Part shown: one piece after another, positions 1 to 10,980 of the stretch | Position numbering within the stretch: the first letter of the stretch is position 1 | Layout: each line of letters opens with the position of its first letter | DNA from: Galerina marginata | Lineage: Eukaryota > Basidiomycota > Agaricomycetes > Agaricales > Galerinaceae | DNA length: 64,000 nucleotides | Reading direction: 5' to 3' | Assembly (NCBI GenBank): GCA_023014335.1 | Contig: JAECYW010000004.1 | Coordinates: 558,001 to 622,000, forward strand | The notes under the pieces: model-generated | Database searches by the model: none | What the model was told of the DNA's origin: nothing | The model's input: the letters and a program-made list of their open reading frames with translations, nothing else | Position numbers and translations under genes: made by a program

Positions 1-1379
1 ATTCGTCGCCCTCATCGTTGCCTGTGCCTGTGTTGTTGCTTGTGCCGGTAGGGAAGGGAGACTGGGACTGCGCGTGCGCGTGCTGCGCCTCAGACCCCCA
101 TATCCTGCCGCGCATGACGCGTTGGCGGAGCGAACGGGAGGCCGCGAGGAGGGCCGCGCGTGTTGGTGCTGGGAGGCCGTTGCTGGAGGGAGGGAAAGAA
201 AGAAAGTGGGTCAGTTTTTTCGTTTGTGGGGTTTTATGAAAATGGGAAGGGTGGGAAGCAAATATGAAAGATGACAAGGCGAAATGAATGATAGGAACGA
301 CGGCCGTAAGGATCAGAAAGGCGGATTTCCAGAACGGTGAGATAACACTTTCATGAAACTTTAAAAGACAACAAACACGAACGAAACCGAAAACCGAACA
401 CGATGCAAAAGAAACACAGAACATACCTTTCCAAATCAGCCTCCGCAAGCCTCATAAACGCCCTTCCCGTCATCTGCTTACGCTGGACATACCCAACCGC
501 CAGCGCCAGGGCGTCGCCCGCACCCGCACCCGCGCCGGTGCCCATCGGGGTCGAGCCGTGAGCATGAGCGAAGGTGGAGGCAAGGTAGGTCGCGAGCTGA
601 GCAGGCGTCCACGTCTTCGGGTCGTCCGGGAGCTCGAGCTCGTGGGGGAAGCTTGCTTGCACCGGGGCTGATGTGAAAGGTCCAGGTCCAGGCAGGGTTT
701 GAGCACGTACACCCCTCCTCCGGGGTGTATCCCCGTCCTCGCCGTCGCTGGCGCTGACGAACCCGCTCCTGCGTCGTTCAGACGTTAATCCTCCGGGGGT
801 AGAGTTCGAATGCGAGTGTCCATGCCCATTCCCATTCCCAGAGGCAGCACCAGCACCAGCACCAGGAGGAGGGGGTAACGGCAGCGGCATCTCCCCCGTC
901 AAGCTCCGACTATACCGATGCCTTGTCTGTCTCCCTTCCTTAGTCGGCGACCCATTCCCTTCTCCCTGCCCAGTAGTAGGACTCGGTGACGACGGCACCT
1001 GCCCCTGTCCATGAAGAGGCACATACCGATGCACACCCACGCTCACGCTCGCAGAGCTCGACGTCGAGCGGGAGAGAAGCGCGGTGGAGGTTGTCTTGAT
1101 CGCGTATGGGTGGGCGTTGGGGGTGGATTGGGGGGGTTTTTGGGGGGAGTAGGCGTGTGTGTGCGAGTGGGAGAGGAAGGAGGAGTTTGAGGGTGAGGGG
1201 GAGGGGGAATCGAGCTGTCGGGATGGGGAGGGAGAGGGAGAGGGGGATTGGGGCGGGTGGGATTGAGAGTAGGTGCGGGTGCGGGTGCGGGTACGGAATT
1301 GGGTAGGTGAACCTGAGCCAGGGATCGAGATTGGGCTTGGGGCTGGGTAAGCAGCAGTCGTCGTTGCGCTTGAAGCCAT
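1..1379 (-). CDS. SAM-domain protein (partial, runs off the left edge)
   Basis: Two exons are visible, 427-1379 and <1-182, joined by an intron (183-426; donor GTATGT, acceptor CTCCAG) that keeps the frame. The ATG at 1379 opens a long Ser/Pro/Thr-rich, probably disordered region of about 240 residues. It leads into a sterile alpha motif fold: 'WTPAQLATYLAS' begins it, 'GRAFMRLAEADLER' closes exon 1, and exon 2 continues 'TRAALLAASRSLRQRVMRGRIWG', the usual end of fungal SAM domains. SAM domains mediate protein-protein or RNA contacts; the partner cannot be told here. The C-terminus lies outside the window. The intron is longer (244 nt) than the roughly 50-nt introns elsewhere. Domain call is confident; exact start is inferred. 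Confidence 0.82.
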
Positions 1380-3346
1380 ACCGTCAGAGTACGAGTAGAT
1401 CGGTCTGATATGAGTAAATAAATAATTAGCAGAAGCAGAGGGTATTCAGCATATCGATATCGAGCAGCGGTCGAGACGCTGAGCAGAACGGAATGGTTGA
1501 TGATGGTGATGATGATGGTCACTCGTCAATCAACGATTCAGAGGACAACACGAGGCGTCACACTCACGCTTGTCACGAAGTGGCGTCATCTTCGATTAAT
1601 GTCTGCACTCTCTTGGCACTCTCCTTGGCACTCTCAGTCTCTCGTCGGCGCGTTAGTTGCACGATAGCAAACCTTATGCAAGGCTTATGGATGAAGACCT
1701 CGTTGTAAATATCCAGCGAACCTGAATTGCAGTCTCTTACCCAGTCTGTGCACTAAACAGTAAACTCCGGCATTTGAAAACGAGCATGTCCGAGTCTCTA
1801 CGCCGTTCCTGTTTCTGTCGAGTCTTCACATACACGACCACTCGACCAACGTCTCCAATGTGAACTCGAATAATGCCTCGGAGACCAGATTTTAGCGTTC
1901 ACAGGTTGTATTGGAAACAGATACTATACTGTATCATCCATCTTGGATTATGGAGTCATTCTTCTGACCACATTCCGTTGCTACATCTCGCGAGAAACTA
2001 TTTAGCGCTGGAAGACGTGGGTCCGCAGTTATTTCCACCATCTCTGCAGCATCCCGCTGGTGCATCGTCGAATGAGAGCATTTGACAAGGCCGGTGATGT
2101 ATTGCGTTTAGTCTGGGTTTTCTGAGTCATTTATTTGGACGTACAAGGTGTTAACGACCAAGGCACCGATGAGAAGTTTCTCAGAATTCCCTCTCCCTCT
2201 CCACTGCCGGGTCCTCGCCATTTAGACTCCAAGTGCAGACCGACCCCTAGTCAAAATTTTGCACAATTTTAATGCCTCTATAAAAAAAACTTGACGGTGC
2301 AAACCTGCTCCCAACATCTACTAATCGAGTTAAACACCAGATGGAAGGCGATGAGGGGCCGACAAGTGATTTAAGCTAACAAAGTTGTTAGCGTCTTCGA
2401 TTTCTACGAGCAAGGCACAAACCTTCTTGGAGTCCACTCTCAATCTCTCATTCCACGCTTCTAGTTCCTTGCTATTTAGACGCCCAAGTGCAGACAAACC
2501 CTGGTCAAATTTTGCATGCGTTTCCATCAATGCATGCCCGGCGCTACAAACCAGAACCTGCTCGCAGGTCTGCCAATCAAGTTGAGCGCCAGATAGGCGG
2601 CGACGGAAGAGAGAGTTCGACAAATCACTTATGATAAGTTGTTAGAAATAATCGGTCGTGGGCAAGTGCAGAAGGGGGATCGACAAGGCAGGGATTGAGG
2701 TTCGGGTCCAGGTTTCTTAAGCCGCTATTTTCGAACTTGATGTCATATTTATCATCTAGACGAGCTTCGCTCGCCCCATAGCATAGCCACGGCCCGAGGA
2801 AGGCGGTTATGTGGTGACTCTTGGCAGCACGGAAATACTTACACGATTAACATAGCCTTCCGATTTATTGGGATACACGGCAAGGCTGACGACCAGACTG
2901 AGAAAACTGACGGATAAGGAGTGGATGACCCGACATAATGGATTCAGAATAGTGTCGCTGGCAGTCGGTGGCACCGACAGCCAACGACCATCTCTTATTG
3001 TGGGGACTGGCAATTACGGTTGCCTTGATGGCCCATGACTAAGCTGCACAGCCACAAAATAAACCGCCGCTCACACTCAGCTTTGACTCGGGGTGTTGCC
3101 CGTAACCGGATGGCGAAAACTGATCATGACGGATAAGGAAGGGATGACCCAATATAATGGATTTCGAATAATGTTACTTAGAGTCTGCGAGCCTGAGCAG
3201 GGGCGTTCAGTGCCTCGAGGCCAGTTCTTACGGAATTGGTTGACACTTTAAAGATCGATTGAGAGCAAAAAAGATTCACTTAAAGGACAATCCACCAAAT
3301 TGCAGTTACTCCCCAGCTTCAGTCTTACATCCTGCGAGTTCCATTA
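1380..3346. other. Intergenic, mostly without recognisable genes
   Basis: About 2 kb with only short, unconvincing ORFs on both strands. It probably contains the SAM-gene promoter at its left end. Apart from the internally duplicated stretch listed separately (2217-2640) I see nothing that supports a gene. The sequence at 2860-3180 contains two diverged copies of a short block ('actgacggataaggagtggatgacccga...' and 'tgacggataaggaagggatgaccca...') about 230 bp apart. Confidence 0.5.
2217..2640. repeat. Diverged tandem duplication, unit about 250 bp
   Basis: Two blocks can be aligned by eye. 'atttagactccaagtgcaga' near 2221 matches 'atttagacgcccaagtgcag' near 2472. A block beginning 'aacctgctc' and containing 'gttaaacaccagatgg' near 2330 matches 'gttgagcgccagatagg' near 2580. 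Both copies end in 'aagttgttag'. The same 'ttagacgcccaag' word recurs at about 3818 inside the 179-aa gene and, diverged, at about 6625. A 97-codon ORF on the minus strand (2330-2623) crosses the second unit; its Leu/Glu-rich C-terminal half looks helical, but no family is recognised. It may be an eroded exon. Confidence 0.5.
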
Positions 3347-4008
3347 ATGTCCAACAGAACAGCAGGCAACTCGAGTCCATTTTCATCGCGCACGCGAACT
3401 CGTATCAGAACCCCCACTTACAACCTCACTATATTCGGAAACGTCAGCCTATGCGATCATTCGACCCATGTCGAGACCACGAACTCGCATAACGTCAGAG
3501 AGGCCCACCACGACCATTCACAATATTCGCAAGTAATATTACCAGCCGGTGAGTGATATCCCAAGTTTCATACCCTTCTACGTTGAACGGCAGGTTCTCT
3601 ATTTCTATGTAGTTCCTCCTGTGGATCAAGTACCACGTGCACCGCCAACGGTATTAGATGAGATGGCTGGGTTAACAGGCAAGTAGTTTACTATTACGAA
3701 GAGATGGGCAATAATTCATCGAAGTAATATATTCAGACTCACAAAGCACTACTGCGAAAAACTACAAAATCCGCACTTCCAAAGCTCCATCTAGCTTTCA
3801 GACAGTTATGCCATGTCATTTAGACGCCCAAGTACAGACCGACCCATGCCATGATTTCGACTCCCGCTCCAACGTCCCACCAAGCCGGTCTAACAACTCG
3901 CTCAAAACGGTTCAACTCGGTCAGGACATAATCCGCAAGGCAGTAGGCAGTTGGGTCAATGAAGGCAATGAAAAGGAAACCATTAAAGCCGTTCAGGCTA
4001 TGGATTAA
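3347..4008 (+). CDS. Small protein of unknown function with a NACHT-type N-terminal beta motif
   Basis: Spliced from 3347-3548, 3613-3678 and 3737-4008 the frame stays open for 179 aa. Intron 1 is GTGAGT...TATGTAG. Intron 2 uses a GC donor (ACAG|GCAAGT) and ends ATATTCAG. Residues about 26-40 ('NLTIFGNVSLCDHS') resemble the F-x-I-x-G-x-x-F motif that starts the NACHT proteins further right and repeats in the neighbouring minus-strand gene, with which this gene is convergent (178 bp between stops). The C-terminal half is hydrophilic and ends in a possible helix (GQDIIRKAVGSWVNEGNEKET). No catalytic motif is visible. The true start may lie in an upstream exon. Splicing consistency and motif support a real gene; function is unknown. 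Confidence 0.5.
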
Positions 4009-4186
4009 TGACCACCCTTAGTAAATCGATCGAAGGCGTCGTCTTCCTGCACCGACTGGGATTTTATATACGGCGGGAGTCACTGGCATGATAAGTACCT
4101 TCGGATAGTTAATAGTTCGTGCCAACGACAGGTACAGGTGCAGTGTACGACTCGCATACCTCTGAGCCTCGATATGTGTGTTATTC

Positions 4187-5797
4187 TCAGTCAGTCTGTA
4201 TCTGTACAGAGTTACCGCTCATGCCTTCGAGCCGAATCTCTGGCAAAGGCTCCTTGGCCGTCAAATGTTTTTCCAATCTGGCTAATCTCTCCTCTGTCTC
4301 TTTAAGCCGGTTATATAATTCTGCGTCTCGTGCAGATGGACCATTATTACCTGAAAAGAAAGACCGTTAAATATTTATTTACAATTAAGAAACATCGCCA
4401 TACTCAGAGAATTGGTGCTGTGCCGTCCACCAGCCGCGCTACCGTGGATATCCCCGTTGAAAATATCGCCGTGGTCTACTGGACCCTGGTAAATGTTATC
4501 TACGAGTTGATAAGAGTCAAGTTTGGTTTGAGATACTCATGGTACGTACAATAATTGACCAACCCGGACGTGAGTAGATCATGATGGGTCAAGTGTTGAA
4601 CGTGGCCTGGAATAGCGTGTAGGATATCGTTTGGATCTCCTTTGCCCCTGGTCAGTTGCTCAAGAAGCACATCAGGCCGCAGAGAGGCAGGAGTACTGAC
4701 GCCACGGGGAATATATTCCTTTCCAAATCTAACGGTATTGACCGCGGTGGAAAAGAATGGCCGGTGGTTTATGAAAACACTTTGGATGCAGTTCACTGTG
4801 ACATCTATATCATTTAGCACAAAGTCATAGGCTCCATCAAAAGCATTCTGTCCTCAGTCATTTAGTCAAGTAAAACGCATAAAAACGGGCTTCGATTACA
4901 AAACCGCTGATGTGTAGGTTTCCCAAGTCTGAGAATGGAGAACCAGTTGCGTCCGGAATGCGATTACTCATAAAATTCCCATTATGAATACGGAAATCAT
5001 TGGCCCCTTGAAAGTATTTCTGCTGCACTGAGACTTGTTGCAAAAATTAAAAGGGATTACGTACAAAATCTGATATTCCAATGAGCTTTGACCAGCGTTT
5101 GTAATCCCTGGTGACACTGCGCTTTGTACTTATGTGGATATTTTGAGTGAGGTTCACCGTATAGGAACCTCCGAGTATGAGAAGTTCGGATGCGTTATCG
5201 AAAAGGCTCTACAAAAATCATTGACTCAAATCGTAGAACAGGTAATCCAGATGTCTTACCAAACCAAAAATCTCAAAACTCTTGCCCTCCATCTTGTTCA
5301 ATGATTCATCCACAGATATCTCCAGATTCCTTAGGTCGTCGATGAAAATATTTTGTGTGCACGAAAAGAAGAACCTAGTATCGGACACACGGGCTTGAGT
5401 AATGCCATGAAACAGTGGCTACATCGATTATTTAGAAATGGTTTACAAGGGAAAAAGTAAAGTATTCCCCGCTTGCCTGGGCATTCTCTATTCCATAAAT
5501 GTCATCCTTGGGCTTGGGCAGCAAGTGATCGTCAAAGATATGAATGATTTGCATAACATTTGTCGTAACGATCGCATTATTGATAACAGACTTCTGACTA
5601 CCACACATGAAGGTCTTATATAGATATCGCTTTAGCTTGATGCGTCCGTGACAATGTGGCAACGATAGGCTGCTTACCGCACCACTGATATTTACCGCTT
5701 GCCCAGACCCAATGAACAAATTGCTGGATTTCTCGTCATTCAATGAGTGCACCCTGATATGCGCTCTATTGATACAATTACTGTCCGTCGAACTCAT
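4187..5797 (-). CDS. Eight-exon protein built from repeated beta motifs, C-terminal coiled coil
   Basis: Exons (minus) 5678-5797, 5477-5614, 5260-5418, 5065-5208, 4900-5022, 4550-4847, 4404-4499 and 4187-4350 join in frame to 413 aa. Six of the seven introns have GT donors; intron 2 is GC-AG (CAG|GCAAGC). A short beta motif recurs, mostly once per exon: exon 1-2 'FIGSGQAVNISGATF', exon 3 'FSCTQNIFIDDLRNLEIS', exon 4 'LFDNASELLILGGSY', exon 5 'YFQGANDFRIHNGNF', exon 6 'AFDGAYDFVLNDIDV', and a Gly-rich version in exon 7 'GDIFNGDIHGSAAGG'. Exon 8 gives a heptad-like helix (RLKETEERLARLEKHL) before the stop. The exon 5 motif nearly matches exon 1 of the NACHT genes (FKNSNNFSIHGGSF). No enzyme domain is seen. 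Exon 8 and the stop are firm; more exons may exist upstream of 5797. Confidence 0.6.
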
Positions 5798-6408
5798 CCT
5801 CGTTATCGATCGTGGTGGTTTCTACTCGAGGAGATAGTAGATACCCTTTTTGACATGATTTCGTTTGCTCATGTTTGCGACTCTCGCTTTTTGGGAATAA
5901 ACGTTAATAAACATCCGGCCCGGTGTCCGCGACATTCACAACGTTCATAGCCCGACTGGTTTTATCAAGAGGGAAGAAGAAATTTGGGGGGTACGCACGA
6001 AGTTTTCACCCAACTCTACATGCACCACGGATCTGGATTCTTATACCATCCCCGTGTTGCCCTTATCCCTAAATATGAACAACAAAAATACCCTCGTCCA
6101 GACGCCTGCCGCCAGGAAGCCTGAAGTGTCCAGCTGAGCATTCAAATGTATTTCCAGAGACAAAGCTGGATACGCTTATACTCCAGCCCATACACCAATT
6201 TTGTCGAGCCTGCTCCGATTCAAGGTTGCCTTCGAAAGTTTCACATCCCACTCCGGGCTTGATCCGGCTAGGTCTATTCTCGTGAGGACGGGACAAAGGC
6301 GCTTCGTGCTTCCATCGCAAGAGGAGATCAAAGATAACAATTTGTATTGGGAAATATTTCTTAGGAGGGTTGCATTCGTCCTGTCTACCAAGCGAAGAAG
6401 AGTTAACC

Positions 6409-6690
6409 TTATCTACGGAAGGAAAAACGGGAACCCTGCTGGCATGTGGTTGCTGCTCTTGTCCTCGACCCCTTTACTTTCAACCTTACATGTTCAGCCC
6501 TGTAAATCACTCCAAGAAACACGTGCATCTCCACATAGCTTACCTGCGGCACCTGGTCGAATTTATGGTCTGCCTCCGGCCCCAAATCGGAATTCATTGA
6601 CGCCAGCAAAGGCCTAGGCTGACCACTTAGACGCCCGAGTGCCGATAGACGCTTGGTTTGATCACAGCCGATTCGCCGATGCTTCAACAA
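6409..6690 (-). pseudogene. Fragment of an F-box/LRR-like gene
   Basis: The minus-strand translation contains 'VPQVSYVEMHVFLGVIYRAEHVRL', which aligns with 'VPRLKYVEVHVSLEAVRGAEHVRL' near the C-terminus of the intact 691-aa gene at 8905-10980. Only this last LRR-like segment is recognisable, and no F-box lies upstream. It is best read as a truncated duplicate. The rest of 5798-7008 holds nothing I can support, except 'FECSAGHFRLPGGR' on the minus strand at about 6100-6150. That could be a stray copy of the beta motif of the 4187-5797 gene or a lost upstream exon of it. Confidence 0.55.
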
Positions 6691-7008
6691 GCTATTTTTG
6701 TTTTAAGGCCAAAAATATGGAAATTATGCTGGTAAATAAAACTGGATCAACGCAGTGGCCTCGCTGAACAGGGAGGTAATTATCTCGTGCCAGTGATTAT
6801 TTAGGAGTGTGTTGTTGCGCTGACGGTGTTGAGGACGTGTGCTAGGGAGTGGTACTGGTAGGAGGCACTGATGAAAGACGGGGCTTTCACTTCGAGAGAA
6901 GGGGCAAAAATGTGAACTAGAAATTGGGGTGGTTTATGGGTGGCACAAACATCGGCAAGTTGCTGGAGTAAACATTATCACTGCTGAAAGGGCGATAACG
7001 ATACAAAT

Positions 7009-8582
7009 TTAACATCCTCTCGAAAGAAGCCTACTAGCCCCACAGACATGCTCCCGCCGCTGCGACCTGGAAATGTCTCCATCATTCCATATCACTTTCA
7101 AACCTGTAAACTGGTCCAATCTTTGGAGGGCCTGATCGTCAATTTCGCAAGAATAGCACCCAAAATCGAGATGCTCCATCGGTAACTCGAGCGCGACTCT
7201 TTGGGAGAGGAATTGGAGGACATTAGCCAGGTCCTGTTCAACATCGAAACCGTCAAGTTTGAGGCTTTGTAAACACGGCAATAGGACAGTGCCATCCGCT
7301 AGGGTCGGCTGCAAGGAAAGGATAAACGGAAGGGTGTAATGAGAAATATCTAAAGTTTCGACCGAAGTTAGCGTTGATATGATAGGAAGCAAATTGGCAA
7401 CGGCAGGTGCCACTACATCATCAGCAAAATGGAGCTCAAAGGTTGTAACCTCATCGAAGGAAGTTGAAGATATTGATTGGAGAAATATCGAAGGGTCGGC
7501 GATATTTTCAAGAAACTCCATTGCGAAACTGAAGGAAAAAAGTGATTGCACTGTGATTAGGATGAAGGTGTTATCCATCACCAATCTGAGTTCGTTCGGT
7601 TCTTCGTCGTCTATCGATAGTGGGAAATAATTTTGAAGGACCCTTTGACCAATGGCAATATTGGATGGGTAAGGGAAGACGCGGTTGGTTAGGAAGCGAA
7701 AATCGAATCTGGGTTCCATAACAATGTGGTCCAGGATGGTCAGATATTTTCTAGGCGCATCTCCTGCCTCTATATTGAGGTCTAAAAGCTGCGGATAGAG
7801 AAACCAATTGCATGTCTTGAACTTCTTGCGTCAGTGCCAAGTCCACTTCGTTGTAATCAGCGAAGATCTCCAATGTCTGAAGGAGCGGCATACACGAGAG
7901 CGCCCTCAGAAGCTCTGGCGCCGTGAATGAATTTCTCCCATAGAAATGTAAGGAGCACATTTTCTTGGAAGACAACAAGGTTTGAGGTTGAACACGAAAA
8001 TCGAAAGCGCGAAAGTGTCGCAGGGAAGGCGCATTATCTGCGAACAGACGAAACTTTTCTGATAAATCAAAGCGAGAAGAGTCGTTTTCAAAGCGGACTT
8101 CGAAGTGCTCGAGCAGAGGTGCTGGCTTTTGAAACGCCCATCCAATCATTTCCTTCGCCCTGGTAGGAGAGACAGGGTCCAAATTCGACATCCCATCTTC
8201 GTATTCTGCCCCTGTACGCCATTAAGAGCATGATAACAAATTCCTCTTGTACACCTCCAGCCTCAACGCGGCCTTCAACGCAAAGGAGCGATTGCTTAGT
8301 CCGGCTCATTACCTCCTCTCTCCAGTCATGAGTTTTCTGCGACAGACTGCCTATGTCGAGGATACTGGCCCACAGAGAGGATGCGGAAAGAACGAACCTC
8401 CTCCAGGAGGTGCAGACTTGAGAGGTGTATCGTAGGACGGTCATGCGAGGCATCGGCTCAGTTGGGTACCAACTCAGCAGAGGGCTGGTTAGCTCGTCAC
8501 AGATTCTCCAGAGGATATCGTCATGTAGTTTGAGGATCGGAGCTGACTTGAATGCAGGAAGTGTGGTTACTTGCATTGCCAA
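7009..8582 (-). pseudogene. F-box/LRR-like gene with two frameshifts
   Basis: The N-terminal part (8088-8582) has an F-box-like start: 'LKLHDDILWRICDEL', then 'LRYTSQVCTSWRRFVLSASSLWASI'. The product continues in a second frame (7751-8191; 'EMIGWAFQKPAPLLEHFEVRF', 'LLRALSCMPLLQTLEIF') and a third (from about 7795; 'LLDLNIEAGDAPRKYLTILDHIV' and the reading to 7009). No acceptable intron lies at either switch (about 8150-8190 and 7780-7800), so each looks like a one-base indel. F-box proteins recruit substrates to SCF ubiquitin ligases; the LRR-like tail would choose the target. Sequencing error cannot be excluded, but two shifts in the same direction favour a decaying gene. Confidence 0.65.
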
Positions 8583-8904
8583 TTAAACGAAAGGAACACG
8601 TACTGTTCTCATGTCTCATACAGGTTGAGAAGGAGCTTAGGGGGAAAATTGGAAATTGTGGTGGTGAGGTGAGCTCGTGCCCGAGCTTCTCCGGTGATGA
8701 CACCGGGCCGGCTCTTGAATCAGTTGTGAGCTATATTTCTTGGGCGTTGACATTTGGTTGACGGATAAAAAGCTTGCAAGCTCGCGAACAAAGTATATAC
8801 AGGTTGGGAATGACTATTATGAAGCTACACAAACAAGAATCTACAAAGCGACCCATGCTCAGTGAGAGAAACCAGGTCGAAAGACCGAACGACTAAATCT
8901 TCGA

Positions 8905-10980
8905 TTAGATTTCCCGATCCCCAACCTCCAACCCCGCTTTCTCCCAATCCCACTTCCCATCCCCGCCAGTCTGTTCACGCGAACCACATCCCTCACATCG
9001 GTATATCTTCTCGCTCGCTCTAACCATCGCAAACAGCGGTCCAGGAACATCACTCCCCACTTCTGCTTCCTTCGAATGGGTATGGTGTTCCCATTCCCAA
9101 TACACCGCATTCCGAACGTCGACAGCTCCGCCCAGCCTCCGTACGATCTCTGGCGGTCCAGAAGGTGTGTGGCCGCTGCTTTTGTTCTCCTCCTGTTTCC
9201 CCTCATCCAATCGTACATGCTCAGCGCCACGAACCGCTTCAAGCGATACGTGCACCTCCACATATTTCAGCCGCGGCACCAGATTGAGTTCGCGGTCTGG
9301 CTCCGGCTCCGAATCGCGATTCGTTGGCACCGGGAGCCGACTAGGCATCAAGCCCTCCACCCATGTCCCGCGAGCATCGCTGACCCACCACATCCTCAGT
9401 TCCTTAAGGTTGGGCACGACGCTCAGAACAGAAAGGATAGATGCGTCGGAGAGCGGGAAAGAGACGAGTTTGAGGTATTGTAGAGGGTGATTGGGGCTTT
9501 GTTGGCAACGAGGACCATTCTCGTCCATTCGGTCATCTTGAGAAGCCTGGAAGCTCGCAGGAGGTGACGCACAGGCAATCAGGAACCTCGTTAAAGCTTG
9601 AGCTGGGATCTCGCTCGCCAGCCCAACTTCAATGTTCATCTCGACGTACAGCCCGTTCAGCTGCGGAGCTACCATATGATCGAGTAACTCCAGCTTTGAC
9701 GCAGAGCGGAGAACAAGGGTTTTCAGGTGTGCGAGGATGATGCGTGGTTCCCCTGAAAGGTCCGTCCTGCTTTTCTGCGGGCCATGGAGAGAACCCGGGT
9801 TGACGTTAGCGGTAGTCGTGGTAGCCGCCCCTATGTCGTCTCCGCTCATGACAACATCCAACTTCTCCAACGCTGGAGTATGGGCGACGATGTACACGAG
9901 CTGCATGCTTGTGGTGTACGTGTCGAGCGTCAGCCGCTTAAGTTTAGTCCACATCCTTTGGGCAGAGTGGCTGAGGGTGGGCGCCGAAGGCATGGAGGCA
10001 TGGGAGACATGGGATGCGTGATAGTCGATAGCCTCGCGAGCAGAGGCGTTGATATGAGTTATCTCAAATGGGGTCGGGTATCGCGTCAGGACAGAAGGAT
10101 TGCGCTGCGTCTGGGCCGGTCCAGCGGACGACGTTGACGTACCTGACGTCGCGGGTGAAGGAGGTAGGGTGGGTGCGAGTGTTGTCTTCAAAATAAGCGT
10201 CACATCCTTCAGAAGTGGTGCATTCCGCTTGAAACTGTGCAAAAACCCATTCGCCGCATGTGATGATTCGCCGTTTTTATCCGCGTGTGTGCAGACTAAC
10301 GCCAACGTTCTCAGTTTCTCGTAGCGGCGCTGGTGAGCATGGTCGGAGCTCAGTGATTCCAACACCTGCTCAAAGCAGAAGTGCTTCGGCAGTGTCAGAT
10401 CCAGCACCTCCCACCGCTCTTTCCAGCTCTCCTGGGACACCAAATCCCTGAAGAGCGGCATGGTGAGATGGGCTAGATCACCTCTCATCCAACCTGCCGT
10501 GCGAGCAGACGCCGCTGCCACTAAACCCAAAGGCTGGGCATCGGCATCAGAATAAAGTGTCGGGCATGGGAAGCTCGCAGAAAGGTAAAGCCTCAATGGA
10601 AGGACACCTCGAGCCCGCTTAAACGCGGTGTGGATATATGGCAAGCGAGCTTGAAAAGGGTTCTGCGGGCGCTGACCTGGGGGCGGAGCGTGGCCAATGT
10701 TCGGGAGGAGTAGAATGACAAGAGATAAAGAGGCGGAAATTTGAGGAGTACGGATGGCTATTTTCCGCAGCTCGCGTGAGATAAGGAGGAGAGTGGTGAA
10801 AGATTCTGAAGTGGGTGTGCGCGTTTCAATTGGCCTTGGGCGAGAGGTAATGGTACAGTGACTGGTTGGATGTGATGGAGAGAGAAAGGGTGGGGCGAGA
10901 ACGGCGAGGACGAAGATATAGGATACGAGTTCATTTGGGAGATTTAAGAAGCTGATGGGCATGTTCGATACAGAGGGCAT
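8905..10980 (-). CDS. F-box/LRR-like protein, 691 aa, single exon
   Basis: An uninterrupted ORF from the ATG at 10980. Residues about 8-80 form an F-box-like region ('LNLPNELVSYIFVLAVL' followed by 'TTLLLISRELRKIAIRTPQIS'). The rest has irregular leucine-rich segments ('LKRLTLDTYTTSMQLVYIV', 'HLKTLVLRSASKLELLDH', 'NLKELRMWW') typical of large lineage-specific F-box families of Agaricomycetes. The expected role is a substrate adaptor of an SCF (Skp1-Cullin-F-box) ubiquitin ligase in cytosol or nucleus. A related gene at 12560-14926 shares 'LKLVxxPxxD', 'ELRMWW' and 'VPRLxxxE' in the same order, and a fragment lies at 6409-6690, so the family has duplicated locally. The C-terminus has four Cys within a short stretch (about residues 655-670) but no clear zinc motif. 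Confidence 0.8.
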   Translation of the reverse strand: MPSVSNMPISFLNLPNELVSYIFVLAVLAPPFLSPSHPTSHCTITSRPRPIETRTPTSESFTTLLLISRELRKIAIRTPQISASLSLVILLLPNIGHAPPPGQRPQNPFQARLPYIHTAFKRARGVLPLRLYLSASFPCPTLYSDADAQPLGLVAAASARTAGWMRGDLAHLTMPLFRDLVSQESWKERWEVLDLTLPKHFCFEQVLESLSSDHAHQRRYEKLRTLALVCTHADKNGESSHAANGFLHSFKRNAPLLKDVTLILKTTLAPTLPPSPATSGTSTSSAGPAQTQRNPSVLTRYPTPFEITHINASAREAIDYHASHVSHASMPSAPTLSHSAQRMWTKLKRLTLDTYTTSMQLVYIVAHTPALEKLDVVMSGDDIGAATTTTANVNPGSLHGPQKSRTDLSGEPRIILAHLKTLVLRSASKLELLDHMVAPQLNGLYVEMNIEVGLASEIPAQALTRFLIACASPPASFQASQDDRMDENGPRCQQSPNHPLQYLKLVSFPLSDASILSVLSVVPNLKELRMWWVSDARGTWVEGLMPSRLPVPTNRDSEPEPDRELNLVPRLKYVEVHVSLEAVRGAEHVRLDEGKQEENKSSGHTPSGPPEIVRRLGGAVDVRNAVYWEWEHHTHSKEAEVGSDVPGPLFAMVRASEKIYRCEGCGSREQTGGDGKWDWEKAGLEVGDREI

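Noticed and set aside
1043..1522. 159-aa Pro-rich minus ORF overlapping the SAM gene start
   Set aside because: Out-of-frame reading of the low-complexity Ser/Pro region.
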